Positions 51,698 to 60,531 of a stretch of 64,000 nucleotides of DNA are shown in pieces. The notes beneath the pieces were generated by a model. That model had not been told where the DNA came from. It saw only the letters and a list, made by a program, of their open reading frames with translations, and did not search any database. Source of the stretch: Allobosea sp. Tri-44 (GTDB taxonomy: Bacteria > Pseudomonadota > Alphaproteobacteria > Rhizobiales > Beijerinckiaceae); contig NZ_NBDP01000053.1 in the NCBI RefSeq assembly GCF_004123845.1, positions 186,001 to 250,000 on the forward strand, given 5' to 3'. Made by a program: the position numbers and the translations under genes. Position 1 is the stretch's first letter. Each line of letters opens with the position of its first letter.

Positions 51698-52756
51698 ATG
51701 TCCGCTGCGATGCCCCCGTTCCACGTGCCGTTGTCGCGGCGCGGCTTCGGGCGCGTTCTCGCTGGAGGCGCGCTGGCCGCGTCGACCGGGTTTTCCGCGC
51801 CCGCCGCAGCCGCAACGCAGCTCAAATTCACGCTGGACTGGCGCTTCGAGGGGCCGGCGGCGCTGTTCCTCATTGCGCTGGAGAAGGGCTATTTCGGCGA
51901 CGAGGGTCTCTTCGTCACGATCGACGCCGGCACAGGTTCGCGCGAAGCCATTCCACGGGTCGTGACCGGTGGCTATGACGCCGGCTTCGGCGACGTGAAC
52001 TCGCTGATCCGTTTCCGCGACGAGAATCCCAGCGTCGATCTGAAGGCGGTGATGATGGTTTATGACCGCCCGCCCTTCGCGATCGTCGGGCGCAAGAGCC
52101 GCGGCATCACGGCCGCTCCCAAGAGTCTCGAAGGCAAGAAGCTCGGCGCACCGGCGGCCGACGGGGCCTTCGCGCAATGGCCTGTCTTCAAGAAGGTCAA
52201 TGGGATCGACGATGCCAAGATCAAGCTCGAGAATATCGGCTTTCCTGTGCGCGAACCGATGCTGGCTTCCGGCGAGGTCGATGCGATCTTCGGTTACGCG
52301 CATACCTCCGTCGTCAATATGAAGGCGCGCGGCGTACCGGCCGACGACATCGTCACCCTGCTGATGGCCGATCATGGCGTCGAGCTCTACGGCAACGCCG
52401 TGATCGTCTCGCCGAAGCTGCTGGCCGAGAAGCCGCAGGCGGTGCGTGGCCTGCTGCGGGCGATCACGCGCAGCGTCAGGGACGTCGTTGCAGATCCCGA
52501 AGCGGCGATCGCCGCCGTGCTCCAGCGCAATGAGGGCGCGCGCCCAGAGATCGAGCGGGAGCGCCTGAAGATGGCGCTCGATCACTATGTGATGACGCCG
52601 AACGTCAAGGCGAACGGCTTCGGCGGCATCGACAAGACGCGCTGGCAGAAGGCGCTCGACCAGATCGCGCTGACCTTCCCGTTCAAGGACAAGGCGAAGG
52701 CCGGCAACGCCTTCGCCGAGGGCTTCCTGCCGGCGGAGGCCGAACGGGCGTTCTAA
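51698..52756 (+). CDS. THI5/NMT1-like ABC substrate-binding protein
   Basis: The 352-residue protein has a Tat-like signal (LSRRGFGRVLAGGALAASTGFSAPAAAA). It has the NMT1/THI5-like binding fold of NitT/TauT-type transporters (KFTLDWRFEGPAALFLIALEKGYF and VTGGYDAGFGDVNSLI). Relatives bind hydroxymethylpyrimidine, riboflavin, sulphonates or nitrate. No ATPase or permease gene is adjacent, so it is an orphan binding protein. The ligand is uncertain. Confidence 0.85.
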   Translation: MSAAMPPFHVPLSRRGFGRVLAGGALAASTGFSAPAAAATQLKFTLDWRFEGPAALFLIALEKGYFGDEGLFVTIDAGTGSREAIPRVVTGGYDAGFGDVNSLIRFRDENPSVDLKAVMMVYDRPPFAIVGRKSRGITAAPKSLEGKKLGAPAADGAFAQWPVFKKVNGIDDAKIKLENIGFPVREPMLASGEVDAIFGYAHTSVVNMKARGVPADDIVTLLMADHGVELYGNAVIVSPKLLAEKPQAVRGLLRAITRSVRDVVADPEAAIAAVLQRNEGARPEIERERLKMALDHYVMTPNVKANGFGGIDKTRWQKALDQIALTFPFKDKAKAGNAFAEGFLPAEAERAF

Positions 52757-52869
52757 GCGACCCGCTGGTTTACTTTAGGCCAAGGTGACAGCGGCTTTGG
52801 GCTTCGCCTATCGTGCGCCGCTTTTCGCAAGAGCACGCGCAGATCGCCGCGTGCTCAATCTGTCATTCT

Positions 52870-52914
52870 GAGCCATGTCCGATCAGGTTGTTTCAACCTG
52901 ATCGGACATGGCTC
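52870..52914. repeat. Perfect 45-bp palindrome upstream of the acyl-CoA synthetase
   Basis: The two 21-base arms (52870-52890 and 52894-52914; core CCGATCAGGTTG and CAACCTGATCGG) are exactly complementary around a TTT loop. It lies 15 bases before ATG 52929. It may be a terminator for the binding-protein gene or a regulatory structure. There is no U-tract. Confidence 0.85.
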
Positions 52915-52928
52915 TTGGGGCCTGCCGC

Positions 52929-54545
52929 ATGCTTCCCGACATCCGCGACTATGAGCGCCTGCGCGCCGCGTTCCGCTGGCGGATTCCGGAGCATTACAAT
53001 ATCGGCGTCGATTGCTGCGATCGCTGGGCTGTCGCCGAGCCTGGCAAGGTCGCGATCCTCGAAATGCAGCCCGACTGGTCGGTCGTGCCGGTCAGCTATG
53101 GCGAATTGCGGGCGCAGTCCAATCGGCTGGCCAATGCGCTGCGCCGGCGCGGTGTCGGGGAGGGCGATCGCGTCGCGATCCTGCTGCCACAGGGGCGGCA
53201 TGTGCCGATCGCCCATATGGCTGCCTACAAACTCGGCGCCATCGCGGTGCCGCTGGCGGCGCTGTTCGGAGCCGATGCGTTGTCCTATCGGCTGCGGGAC
53301 AGTGCGGCGAAGGCGCTGATCACCAATGCCGCCGGACTTGCGAAGCTCGGCCAGATCGTCGAGCCGCTGCCGGAGCTCGAACTGGTGATCTCGGTCGACG
53401 GGCCAGATGGGCGAGCCGAGGGGTTTGCTCGCGCACTGGAAGCCGAAAGCGAGGAGTTCGCGCCTGTCGACAGCGGCCCGGACGACCCGGCGCTGATGAT
53501 CTACACCTCCGGCACGACCGGCAACGCCAAGGGCGCATTGCATGGCCATCGGGTGATGCTCGGCCATCTGCCCGGCGTGGAGATGCCGCACGAGTTCCTG
53601 CCGCAGCCGGGCGACCTGCTCTGGACGCCGGCCGACTGGGCCTGGGCCGGCGGCCTGCTCAACAACCTCTTGCCGGCGCTGCATCACGGCATCCCGATCG
53701 TGGCGCGGCCGACGGCGAAGTTCGATCCTGACGAGGCGTTCCGGCTGATGGCCGATGTCGGGGTGCGCAACTGCTTCATCCCGCCGACGGCGCTGCGCAT
53801 GCTGCGGGCGGTGGAGAACCCGCGCGGGCGCTATGACCTCAAGCTGCGCACAGTGGCCTCGGGCGGAGAGTCGCTCGGCGCCGAGACGCTGGCCTGGGGC
53901 CGCGAGAAACTCGGCCTGACCATCAACGAGTTCTACGGCCAGACCGAGTGCAATCTCGTCCTCGCCTCCTGCGCCGCGATCGACGTGGTCAAGCCCGGCT
54001 TCATCGGCAAGGCGGTGCCGGGCCACGAAGTCGCGGTGATCCGGCCCGACGGCAGCCTGTGCGAGCCGGAGGAGGAGGGCCAGATCGCGGTGCGCCGGCC
54101 CAACCCGGTGATGTTCCTGCACTATTGGCGCAAGCCCGAGGCGACCGAGGCCAAGTTCATCGGCGACTGGATGACCACGGGCGATCAGGGCTCGCAGGAT
54201 GGCGAGGGCTACATCCGCTTCGTCGGCCGCGACGACGACGTCATCACCTCGTCCGGCTATCGGATCGGGCCAAGCGAGATCGAGGATTGCCTGCTGCGCC
54301 ATCCGGCAGTGGCGCTCGCGGCCGTGGTCGGCAAGCCCGACGCGCTGCGCACCGAGATCGTCAAGGCCTTCATCGTGCCGAAATCCGGCTATGAGGCCTC
54401 GCCGCAGCTCGTCAAGGAAATCCAGGGCTTCGTGCGCGAGCGGCTGGCGGCGCATGAATATCCGCGCGAGATCGAATTCCGCAGCGAATTGCCGATGACC
54501 ACCACCGGCAAGATCATCAGGCGGCTGCTGCGCGACGCCGGATGA
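52929..54545 (+). CDS. Acyl-CoA synthetase (AMP-forming), medium-chain type
   Basis: The 538-residue protein has the adenylate-forming motif IYTSGTTGNAKGALHGH. INEFYGQTE follows, then GDWMTTGDQGSQDGEGYIRFVGRDDDVITSSGYRIGP and a C-terminal KTGKIIRRLLR with the catalytic Lys (TTGKIIRR). It activates a carboxylic acid to its CoA thioester; the chain length is unknown. ATG 52908 lies inside the palindrome, so I prefer ATG 52929 with TTGGGG upstream. The last 29 bases overlap the convergent GNAT-like gene. Confidence 0.9.
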   Translation: MLPDIRDYERLRAAFRWRIPEHYNIGVDCCDRWAVAEPGKVAILEMQPDWSVVPVSYGELRAQSNRLANALRRRGVGEGDRVAILLPQGRHVPIAHMAAYKLGAIAVPLAALFGADALSYRLRDSAAKALITNAAGLAKLGQIVEPLPELELVISVDGPDGRAEGFARALEAESEEFAPVDSGPDDPALMIYTSGTTGNAKGALHGHRVMLGHLPGVEMPHEFLPQPGDLLWTPADWAWAGGLLNNLLPALHHGIPIVARPTAKFDPDEAFRLMADVGVRNCFIPPTALRMLRAVENPRGRYDLKLRTVASGGESLGAETLAWGREKLGLTINEFYGQTECNLVLASCAAIDVVKPGFIGKAVPGHEVAVIRPDGSLCEPEEEGQIAVRRPNPVMFLHYWRKPEATEAKFIGDWMTTGDQGSQDGEGYIRFVGRDDDVITSSGYRIGPSEIEDCLLRHPAVALAAVVGKPDALRTEIVKAFIVPKSGYEASPQLVKEIQGFVRERLAAHEYPREIEFRSELPMTTTGKIIRRLLRDAG

Positions 54546-55611
54546 CGAGCGGTGCGCGGCGGGCCGTCGCCGCCGAGACGGAAAGCCGGATGTCGCCGAG
54601 CCGCAGCGGCGCCGTGACGGCGTGCGGGCCGGGAACATCGCCGACGATCTCGCTCTGACGGCTACGCCGGCCGAGCCAGGCGACGAGCTGCGCCAGCGGC
54701 GCGAAGCTGGCGAAGCGATCATCCTCCGCACCGGAATAGAGCCAGAGACGCGGACCCTTACCGACGAGGACCGCGCCGGCGACCAGCTTGTCGTCGAGGC
54801 TCAGCAGGCCGACTCGGCAGCGATGCGAACTGGCGAGATTGCGTGTCATGGCGCGCAGGAAAGCGCCCTCGCGAATGTCCTGCAGCGCGGCGGCGCCGGC
54901 GCGTGCCAGCGAGCCCGAGGCTTCGAGCGCCAGATGCAGCTCGACCATGTCGCGCAGCTCCTGTCGCGAGCTGGATTCGGCGAAGGTGAGCTTGCCGTGA
55001 CGTGACAGACCATGGCGCAGGGCGGTGAGATCTGGCGCCCCCACGCTGGCTGGCGGTTCCGGCGTCGGTTCGAGCGAGGCGGCGTGGCCCGTGTGTTCGG
55101 CAACCCGCAGCAGGCTGCGCAGGAACGGGCCATCGAGATCAAGGTGGTGCAGCTGGAGGTTTTGCGTGTTGGCGAGACCCCATCGGCCGGAGGCGTGGAG
55201 CAGGGTGGCGACGACGCGCTCCGCCTGATCCGCGTCGATCAGTGGCGTGGCGATGCCGAGGCGAGGATTGCTCAAGCCGGTCAGCTCGTCATGACCGAGC
55301 AGGCGGCGCTGGAGACGGGCCGGGGCGAAGCCGAGCAGCCGCCGCGATGCGGCCGCGCCGCTCCAGACTAGCAGCACCGGCGTGTCGCGGAAGTCGACGA
55401 GGTGCTGGGCCGCGGGCAGGGCAAAGTCGGGCTCGAAGAAAGGATTTGCCTCGATGGCGCGGGCGGCGAGGTCGCGCCATTCGGTTTCGATGGCGGCGCA
55501 GGCGGCGAGCGTGCGGCGCTCGAGCCGGAGCGGGCTCCCCTCTGCGGACGATTCGACGGCGCGGGCTCGCTCGGGCGCTGCTGGCATTGCAGGAGCGACA
55601 AGGTTCGGCAT
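54517..55611 (-). CDS. GNAT-fold acyltransferase (BioF2/CelD-like)
   Basis: The 364-residue protein has the Acetyltransf_6 (BioF2/CelD/FemAB-like) layout. An N-terminal domain includes FFEPDFALPAAQHL. The C-terminal GNAT-like half includes RVGLLSLDDKLVAGAVLVGKGPRLWLYSGAEDDRF, the characteristic strand that reports on acceptor display. The family is common in Hyphomicrobiales polysaccharide and cell-envelope loci; the substrate is unknown. ATG 55611 is preferred over the frame start at 55710. The 3' end overlaps the acyl-CoA synthetase gene. Confidence 0.75.
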   Translation of the reverse strand: MPNLVAPAMPAAPERARAVESSAEGSPLRLERRTLAACAAIETEWRDLAARAIEANPFFEPDFALPAAQHLVDFRDTPVLLVWSGAAASRRLLGFAPARLQRRLLGHDELTGLSNPRLGIATPLIDADQAERVVATLLHASGRWGLANTQNLQLHHLDLDGPFLRSLLRVAEHTGHAASLEPTPEPPASVGAPDLTALRHGLSRHGKLTFAESSSRQELRDMVELHLALEASGSLARAGAAALQDIREGAFLRAMTRNLASSHRCRVGLLSLDDKLVAGAVLVGKGPRLWLYSGAEDDRFASFAPLAQLVAWLGRRSRQSEIVGDVPGPHAVTAPLRLGDIRLSVSAATARRAPLVIRRRAAAA

Positions 55612-55736
55612 GGCGCAGCCCTTTCGCGGCTCGCCCTGCTTCGGTGCGCTTTCGTGCCGGATCGGCACGCATGCGCGGGACGGTGCAGGGGTCTGCGCGG
55701 GACGAACCAAGAAACGGGCCGGGCGGGGCAGGCTGG

Positions 55737-56864
55737 TCAGGCGTGATGGTGGTGGTGATCAGGCTGCGCCTGGGCAGGTGCGGGCCGGCCGAGGAAAGCC
55801 GACCAGAGCCTGGCGACAGTCTCCTCCTCCAGATCCTTGACGATCAGGACGAGGCGGGAGCGATGGTCGGCATCGGGCCAGGCGGGCAGCAGCACCGGCG
55901 GGTGCAGGATCTGCTGGACGGCATGGACTAGCAATGGTCCCTCGGGATGCTCGGCAAGCGCGACCAGCCCCTTCAGCCGCAGCAGCCTGGCGCCATGGGT
56001 CGAGCGCAGCAGGGTCCAGAACAGGTCGAAGGTCGCCTCGCGGATCGGGGTCTCAGCCGTCAGTGTGAAGGCGCGGATGCTGGCATCATGGCGATTGACG
56101 TCGTGATGATGGTGGTCGTGGCCGCCGTGATGGTGATGGCCATGAGCCTCGCCATGATCGTGCTGGTGGCCGTGATTGTGGTGATGACCGTCCGGCACCT
56201 CGGCCGCGAGCCAGCGGCGCAACTCGTCAGGACGCTCGGCGATGTCGTAGAGGCCGGCGCCGACGAGCGCCTCGGCCGGTGCGTCGGGAGCGAGGATCGC
56301 AATGCCTGGATTGAGCTCGTCGAGCCGCTTGCGCAGCGCTGTGACGGCCTCTTCGTCGGTCGCGATGTCGGCCTTGGTCAGTACGAGCCGATCGGCGGCG
56401 ACCACCTGCCGGAGCGCTTCGGGATGGGCATCGAGGGTCGCCATGCCGTTGACGGCGTCGACCAGCGTGACGACACCGTCGAGCTTGAAGCGCATGGCGA
56501 GATAGGGGTGGTTGATCAGCACATTGAGGACCGGCGCCGGGTCGGCAAGGCCGGTGGTCTCGATTACCAGGCGCTTGAACGGGGCGGTGCGGCCATTATC
56601 GAGCCGGCGCAGCAGGTCCTCGAGCGTGACGATCAGATCGTCGCGGATGGTGCAGCACAGGCAGCCCGAGGCGAGCAGGATCATGCCGTCCTCGATGCCT
56701 TCGACGAAGAGATGGTCGAGGCCGATCTCGCCGAACTCGTTGACCAGTACGACCGTGTCGGCGAGGGCGGGGTCCTTCAGCAGCCGGTTGAGCAAGGTGG
56801 TCTTGCCGGCGCCCAAGAACCCGGTCAGCAACGTCAGCGGAATTGGCTCGGGGCGGTCGGACAT
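55737..56864 (-). CDS. CobW/G3E-family GTPase metallochaperone
   Basis: The 375-residue protein has Walker A TGFLGAGKTTL near residues 14-24. It has the GCLCC metal-binding motif (Cys68, Cys70, Cys71), NEFGEIGLD, a TKAD G4-like motif, and a CobW C-terminal domain. A His-rich loop with more than fifteen His lies near residues 227-260, and the C-terminus ends in HHHHHA. Such COG0523 proteins act as zinc or cobalt chaperones. No Zur-like box was seen upstream. The EamA transporter ends five bases before it on the same strand. Confidence 0.92.
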   Translation of the reverse strand: MSDRPEPIPLTLLTGFLGAGKTTLLNRLLKDPALADTVVLVNEFGEIGLDHLFVEGIEDGMILLASGCLCCTIRDDLIVTLEDLLRRLDNGRTAPFKRLVIETTGLADPAPVLNVLINHPYLAMRFKLDGVVTLVDAVNGMATLDAHPEALRQVVAADRLVLTKADIATDEEAVTALRKRLDELNPGIAILAPDAPAEALVGAGLYDIAERPDELRRWLAAEVPDGHHHNHGHQHDHGEAHGHHHHGGHDHHHHDVNRHDASIRAFTLTAETPIREATFDLFWTLLRSTHGARLLRLKGLVALAEHPEGPLLVHAVQQILHPPVLLPAWPDADHRSRLVLIVKDLEEETVARLWSAFLGRPAPAQAQPDHHHHHA

Positions 56865-56869
56865 GCGCT

Positions 56870-57787
56870 TCAGGTTCCTGGCGCGGTCACCACTGACAGT
56901 CGGCGGGCTCGCTTTTGTTCCAGTATTACATTGGCGATGATCGCGGCGACGACAAGGGCGCCGCCGGTATATTGCAGCGAGCCGACACGCTCGCCGAGAA
57001 AGACGGCGGCGATCGCGACGGCGAAGACCGGCTCGGCGCAGAAGGCGAGGGCGGCCGGGCCGGGCGCGACGCGGGCGAGCGCCAGCACCTGGAGCAGGAA
57101 GCCGATCAGATAACCGCCGATCGTCACCGCGACCGCGATCGGCGCGAGCGCCAGCGCCGCGGGCGGCTGGAACAGGCCGGTGAGGACAAGGATAGCGAGC
57201 GTCACCGGCAGGATGACGAGATGCGACCAGAACAGTTTGGGCAGGGTCCCGGTGTCGCCGCAACGCGCCGCCGAGAAGAACTGCACCGCGGCCAGCACGC
57301 TTGCGGCGAGTGCGAGCGCCAGCCCGCGCGGGTCGAGCCCGTGCCAGTCCGGCCCGACCACCATGGCGACGCCGACGAAGGCGAGGAGGGCGATCGCAAT
57401 CCGGTCGAGGCTGAAGCGGGCAGGGGTGAAGAGCGGCTCGGCGAGCACGATCAGGATGGGAAAGGTATAAAACACCACGGCCGCCACCGTGATCGGCAGG
57501 AAGGCGACCGAGGAGAGATAGGCGCAGGCGGTGAGCGCCGTGCTGAGGCCGAACAAAGCGAGCGCCGACCAGTGCCGGCGCGGCACGACGAGGCTGGCGC
57601 GCCAGATCAGCGCCGCACCGACGACGAGCGCCAGCATCAGGAAGACGCGGTAGAAGACGATGAGCGGCCCGCTCAGCCCGGCATGGCCGGCGAGCTGGGC
57701 GCTGACGATATTGGTGCCGAAGGCGGCGGCGGATGCCAGCGCCAGCGCAAGGCCGTGCTGGGCCGAAGAGGCGCCGCGCTCGTGCAT
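56870..57787 (-). CDS. EamA/DMT family transporter
   Basis: The 305-residue protein has ten predicted membrane helices in two EamA repeats (GLALALASAAAFGTNIVSAQLAG and YTGGALVVAAIIANVILEQKR). Its stop is five bases before the CobW ATG, so the two are likely co-transcribed. The adjacency to a metallochaperone could mean a link to metal homeostasis, but DMT substrates cannot be read from sequence. Confidence 0.88.
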   Translation of the reverse strand: MHERGASSAQHGLALALASAAAFGTNIVSAQLAGHAGLSGPLIVFYRVFLMLALVVGAALIWRASLVVPRRHWSALALFGLSTALTACAYLSSVAFLPITVAAVVFYTFPILIVLAEPLFTPARFSLDRIAIALLAFVGVAMVVGPDWHGLDPRGLALALAASVLAAVQFFSAARCGDTGTLPKLFWSHLVILPVTLAILVLTGLFQPPAALALAPIAVAVTIGGYLIGFLLQVLALARVAPGPAALAFCAEPVFAVAIAAVFLGERVGSLQYTGGALVVAAIIANVILEQKRARRLSVVTAPGT

Positions 57788-57801
57788 GTTACGCCGTCGG
57801 G

Positions 57802-59475
57802 TCAGGCGTCGGGTTTATTGGCATCGGGCTTGGCGGCAGGCTTCGCGCCCGCCCGGGCCGGCGGTTTGGCGAGCGGCTTGGCCTGTGCCTGGCTCGGCTT
57901 GGCCTTGGCCGGAGCTGTCTTCTCCGAAGCCGGCTTGGTCAGCAGCGGCTTGGCGGCGGGCTTGTTCGCCGCCTTGATGCCGGCGGCGGCGCCGGGGCGC
58001 AGGCTCGCCGGGGTCGCGGCACCGGGCTGGATCGCGCCCTGCAGGCGCATCGGACCGGAGCCGAGGGCGGCAGCTGCGGGGCGCTCCTCAGGCGTCGGCG
58101 TGACGGGCGCGAAAGCGGAGGAGGAGGGCGGGATCGCGCCGTTGCCGGAGAAGGTGCGGCTGCCGGCGACGAGGCCGGCCGCAACCGGCGCGCCGGGCTT
58201 GATCGTCTCGCGCGCAACCTGGGTGTCGGGCCTGGCCACGGCATTGGCGGCGAGCGGCGCCGAGGCAGATCCGGGCGAGCGGCCGAAGGAGACCTGGATG
58301 GGATCGAACTTGACGCGCGGTCCGAGCGTGATGCGGCCGGACGGCGAGCGCGTCAGCACCGCGCCGGAAGCGCCGCCCTGCGGCACGGCCGCGGCAAAGC
58401 GGTCCGAGGTTCCTTCGGCATTGCCGCCGAGGCTGAAGTTGCTGCTGGTGAAGCTGATCGGCCCGGAGGTCTCGGCATCGTCGCCGAGCGCGTGGCCGCC
58501 GCGGCGGACGCTGTCGCAGATGCTGTAGGCGCGCCCGCCATTTCCGGCCGGCATGCTGGAGATGCTGCCGCCGAAGCCGCCCCATTTGCCGAAGCCGTCA
58601 TCGAGCAGTTGCGCTGCCTTGACGGTGCGCTCCGCGCCGGAATTGGCACCCAGGACGACGGCGATCAGGGTGCGGCCGTTGCGCGTCGCGGTGGTGACGA
58701 CATTGAAGCCGGAGGCGCAGACGAAGCCGGTCTTCATGCCGCTGATGCCGTAATAGCGGCCGACGAGACCGTTGGTGTTGTTCAGCACCTGCTTGCCGAG
58801 CTGGACCGCGCCGGTGTTCCAGTAATCGGAGTACTGGCTGAACTCGTTCATCAGCGCCATGGCGAGCACGGCGAGGTCGCGGGCACTGCTCTGCTGGTCG
58901 GGATGGTGCCAGCCGTTGGGATTGACGAAATGGGTGTCGCGCATGCCGAGGCGCTGCGCCTCAGCGTTCATCATCGAGACGAAGGTCTCGACATCACCGC
59001 CGACGCCCTCGGCAATGACATAGGCGATGTCGTTGGCCGACTTCACCATCATGATGCGCATAGCGTTGTCGAGCGTGATCTCCTGGCCGGCCTTGATGTA
59101 GACCTTGACACGCGGCTGGCTGGCGGCGCGCTTCGAGGCGGGGATCGCGGTCTCGAGCCCGATCTTGCCCTCGCGCACGGCCTTGAGCGCGAGATAGAGC
59201 GTCATCATCTTGGTGGTGGAGGCCGGATGCCAGGCCTGCGTCGGGCTCTCGCTCGACAGCACGGCGCCGCTCGAGGCGTCGACCACTACGCTCGTGCCGG
59301 CTTCAGCCGGAGCGGCGACAGCGAGGAGCGAGGCGAACGTGGCGCCGGCGGCGAGGCGGAATGAGATCATCGGCAGAGGTCTTGAACCTGTCTTGGCGGG
59401 AGTCGAGGGCTTCAACGCGACGCTTGAGGCATTTTCGAGACGGCGGGCGACAATCCTGCCTCGCTGATGACGCAT
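57802..59475 (-). CDS. D-alanyl-D-alanine carboxypeptidase (DacF/PBP5-like)
   Basis: The 557-residue protein has the penicillin-binding motifs: SXXK in HPASTTKMM, SAN (VKSANDIAYVIAEG) and KTG (SGMKTGFVCASG). A Pro/Ala/Lys-rich low-complexity tail of about 200 residues follows, longer than in most DacF proteins. It trims peptidoglycan stem peptides. ATG 59475 has GAGGGG upstream, giving a 35-residue cytoplasmic leader before the signal helix (SFRLAAGATFASLLAVAAPAEA). An alternative ATG at 59370 has no ribosome binding site. Confidence 0.88.
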   Translation of the reverse strand: MRHQRGRIVARRLENASSVALKPSTPAKTGSRPLPMISFRLAAGATFASLLAVAAPAEAGTSVVVDASSGAVLSSESPTQAWHPASTTKMMTLYLALKAVREGKIGLETAIPASKRAASQPRVKVYIKAGQEITLDNAMRIMMVKSANDIAYVIAEGVGGDVETFVSMMNAEAQRLGMRDTHFVNPNGWHHPDQQSSARDLAVLAMALMNEFSQYSDYWNTGAVQLGKQVLNNTNGLVGRYYGISGMKTGFVCASGFNVVTTATRNGRTLIAVVLGANSGAERTVKAAQLLDDGFGKWGGFGGSISSMPAGNGGRAYSICDSVRRGGHALGDDAETSGPISFTSSNFSLGGNAEGTSDRFAAAVPQGGASGAVLTRSPSGRITLGPRVKFDPIQVSFGRSPGSASAPLAANAVARPDTQVARETIKPGAPVAAGLVAGSRTFSGNGAIPPSSSAFAPVTPTPEERPAAAALGSGPMRLQGAIQPGAATPASLRPGAAAGIKAANKPAAKPLLTKPASEKTAPAKAKPSQAQAKPLAKPPARAGAKPAAKPDANKPDA

Positions 59476-59558
59476 ACCTACCCCTCATCGGGCGATTTGC
59501 CTAGCGGGGCGTGGCGGTCCAAAGCATCCGCGGTGCTTTTTCTGCAGGATGCCAGCGC

Positions 59559-60461
59559 GTGAGTCTCAGCCTTCTGTGGATACCGGTGACGCTCGCCGCC
59601 TCGCTGCTGCAGACGGCGCGAAACCTGACCCAGCGCTCCCTGACCGAGGTGATCGGCGTTGTCGGCGCAACGCAGGTGCGCTTCCTGTTCGGGCTGCCCT
59701 TCGCGCTGATCTTCCTGCTCCTTGTCTGCCTCGCCAGCAGCAGCCCGCCGCCGACGCCGGATCTGCGCTCCTTCGGTTTCGCCGTCTTCGGTGCGCTGAC
59801 CCAGATTCTCGCCACGGCGCTTATGTTGGCGGCGATGCGCGAGCGCTCCTTTGCGGTGACGACCGCCTACACCAAGACCGAGCCGGTGCAGGTCGCGCTC
59901 TTCGGCACGGTGCTGCTCGGCGATGCGCTGGGCTGGGCGAAGTTCTCAGCGATCGTCGTCGCCACCGCCGGCGTGGTGCTGATGTCGTGGCGGCCGGGGG
60001 ACAAGCTCAGCGCTGCCGGCCTGCGTCCAGCGGCGCTCGGGATCGGCGCTGGCGCCGCCTTTGCGCTGTCGGCGATCGGCTTTCGTGGTGCGATCCAGGC
60101 CTTGCCGGAGGGGCATTTCCTGATGCGGGCGACTACCATCCTGGCGCTGGGACTGGCGATGCAGACCCTGATCCTGACGCTCTACATGCTCGTCGCCAAC
60201 CGGCCGGCGCTGATGCTCAGCCTGCGCAACTGGCGGCGCTCGCTTGCTGCCGGCTTCCTCGGCGCCGCCGCCTCGCAATGTTGGTTCATCGGGTTTTCGC
60301 TGACGACGGCGGCCAATGTGCGCACGCTCGGGCTGGTCGAGGTGCCGCTGGCGCAGATCGCCTCGCGCCGGATCTTCTCGGAGGGCACGAGCTGGCGCGA
60401 GCTCAGCGGCATGGCGCTGATCGTCGCCGGCGTCGGCGCCCTCCTGCTGCTGGCGATTTAA
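59559..60461 (+). CDS. EamA/DMT family transporter
   Basis: The 300-residue protein has about ten membrane helices. LTQRSLTEVIGVVGATQVRFLFGLPFALIF lies near the start and LVEVPLAQIASRRIFSEG near the end, the usual EamA site for the last helix pair. The likely start is a GTG at 59559 after AGGATG; a GTG at 59511 is possible. It is divergent from the D,D-carboxypeptidase gene. Substrate unknown. Confidence 0.85.
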   Translation: MSLSLLWIPVTLAASLLQTARNLTQRSLTEVIGVVGATQVRFLFGLPFALIFLLLVCLASSSPPPTPDLRSFGFAVFGALTQILATALMLAAMRERSFAVTTAYTKTEPVQVALFGTVLLGDALGWAKFSAIVVATAGVVLMSWRPGDKLSAAGLRPAALGIGAGAAFALSAIGFRGAIQALPEGHFLMRATTILALGLAMQTLILTLYMLVANRPALMLSLRNWRRSLAAGFLGAAASQCWFIGFSLTTAANVRTLGLVEVPLAQIASRRIFSEGTSWRELSGMALIVAGVGALLLLAI

Positions 60462-60531
60462 AAAACCGAGCCACGCATTCGTCGCAGTCCCTGCCTAGGG
60501 CTTTCCAACGACGGGCCCAGGGAGACGCGCT

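Noticed and set aside
59511..59558. An upstream GTG start for the EamA transporter at 59511
   Set aside because: It would add a polar leader before the first helix and lacks a ribosome binding site; GTG 59559 follows AGGATG.
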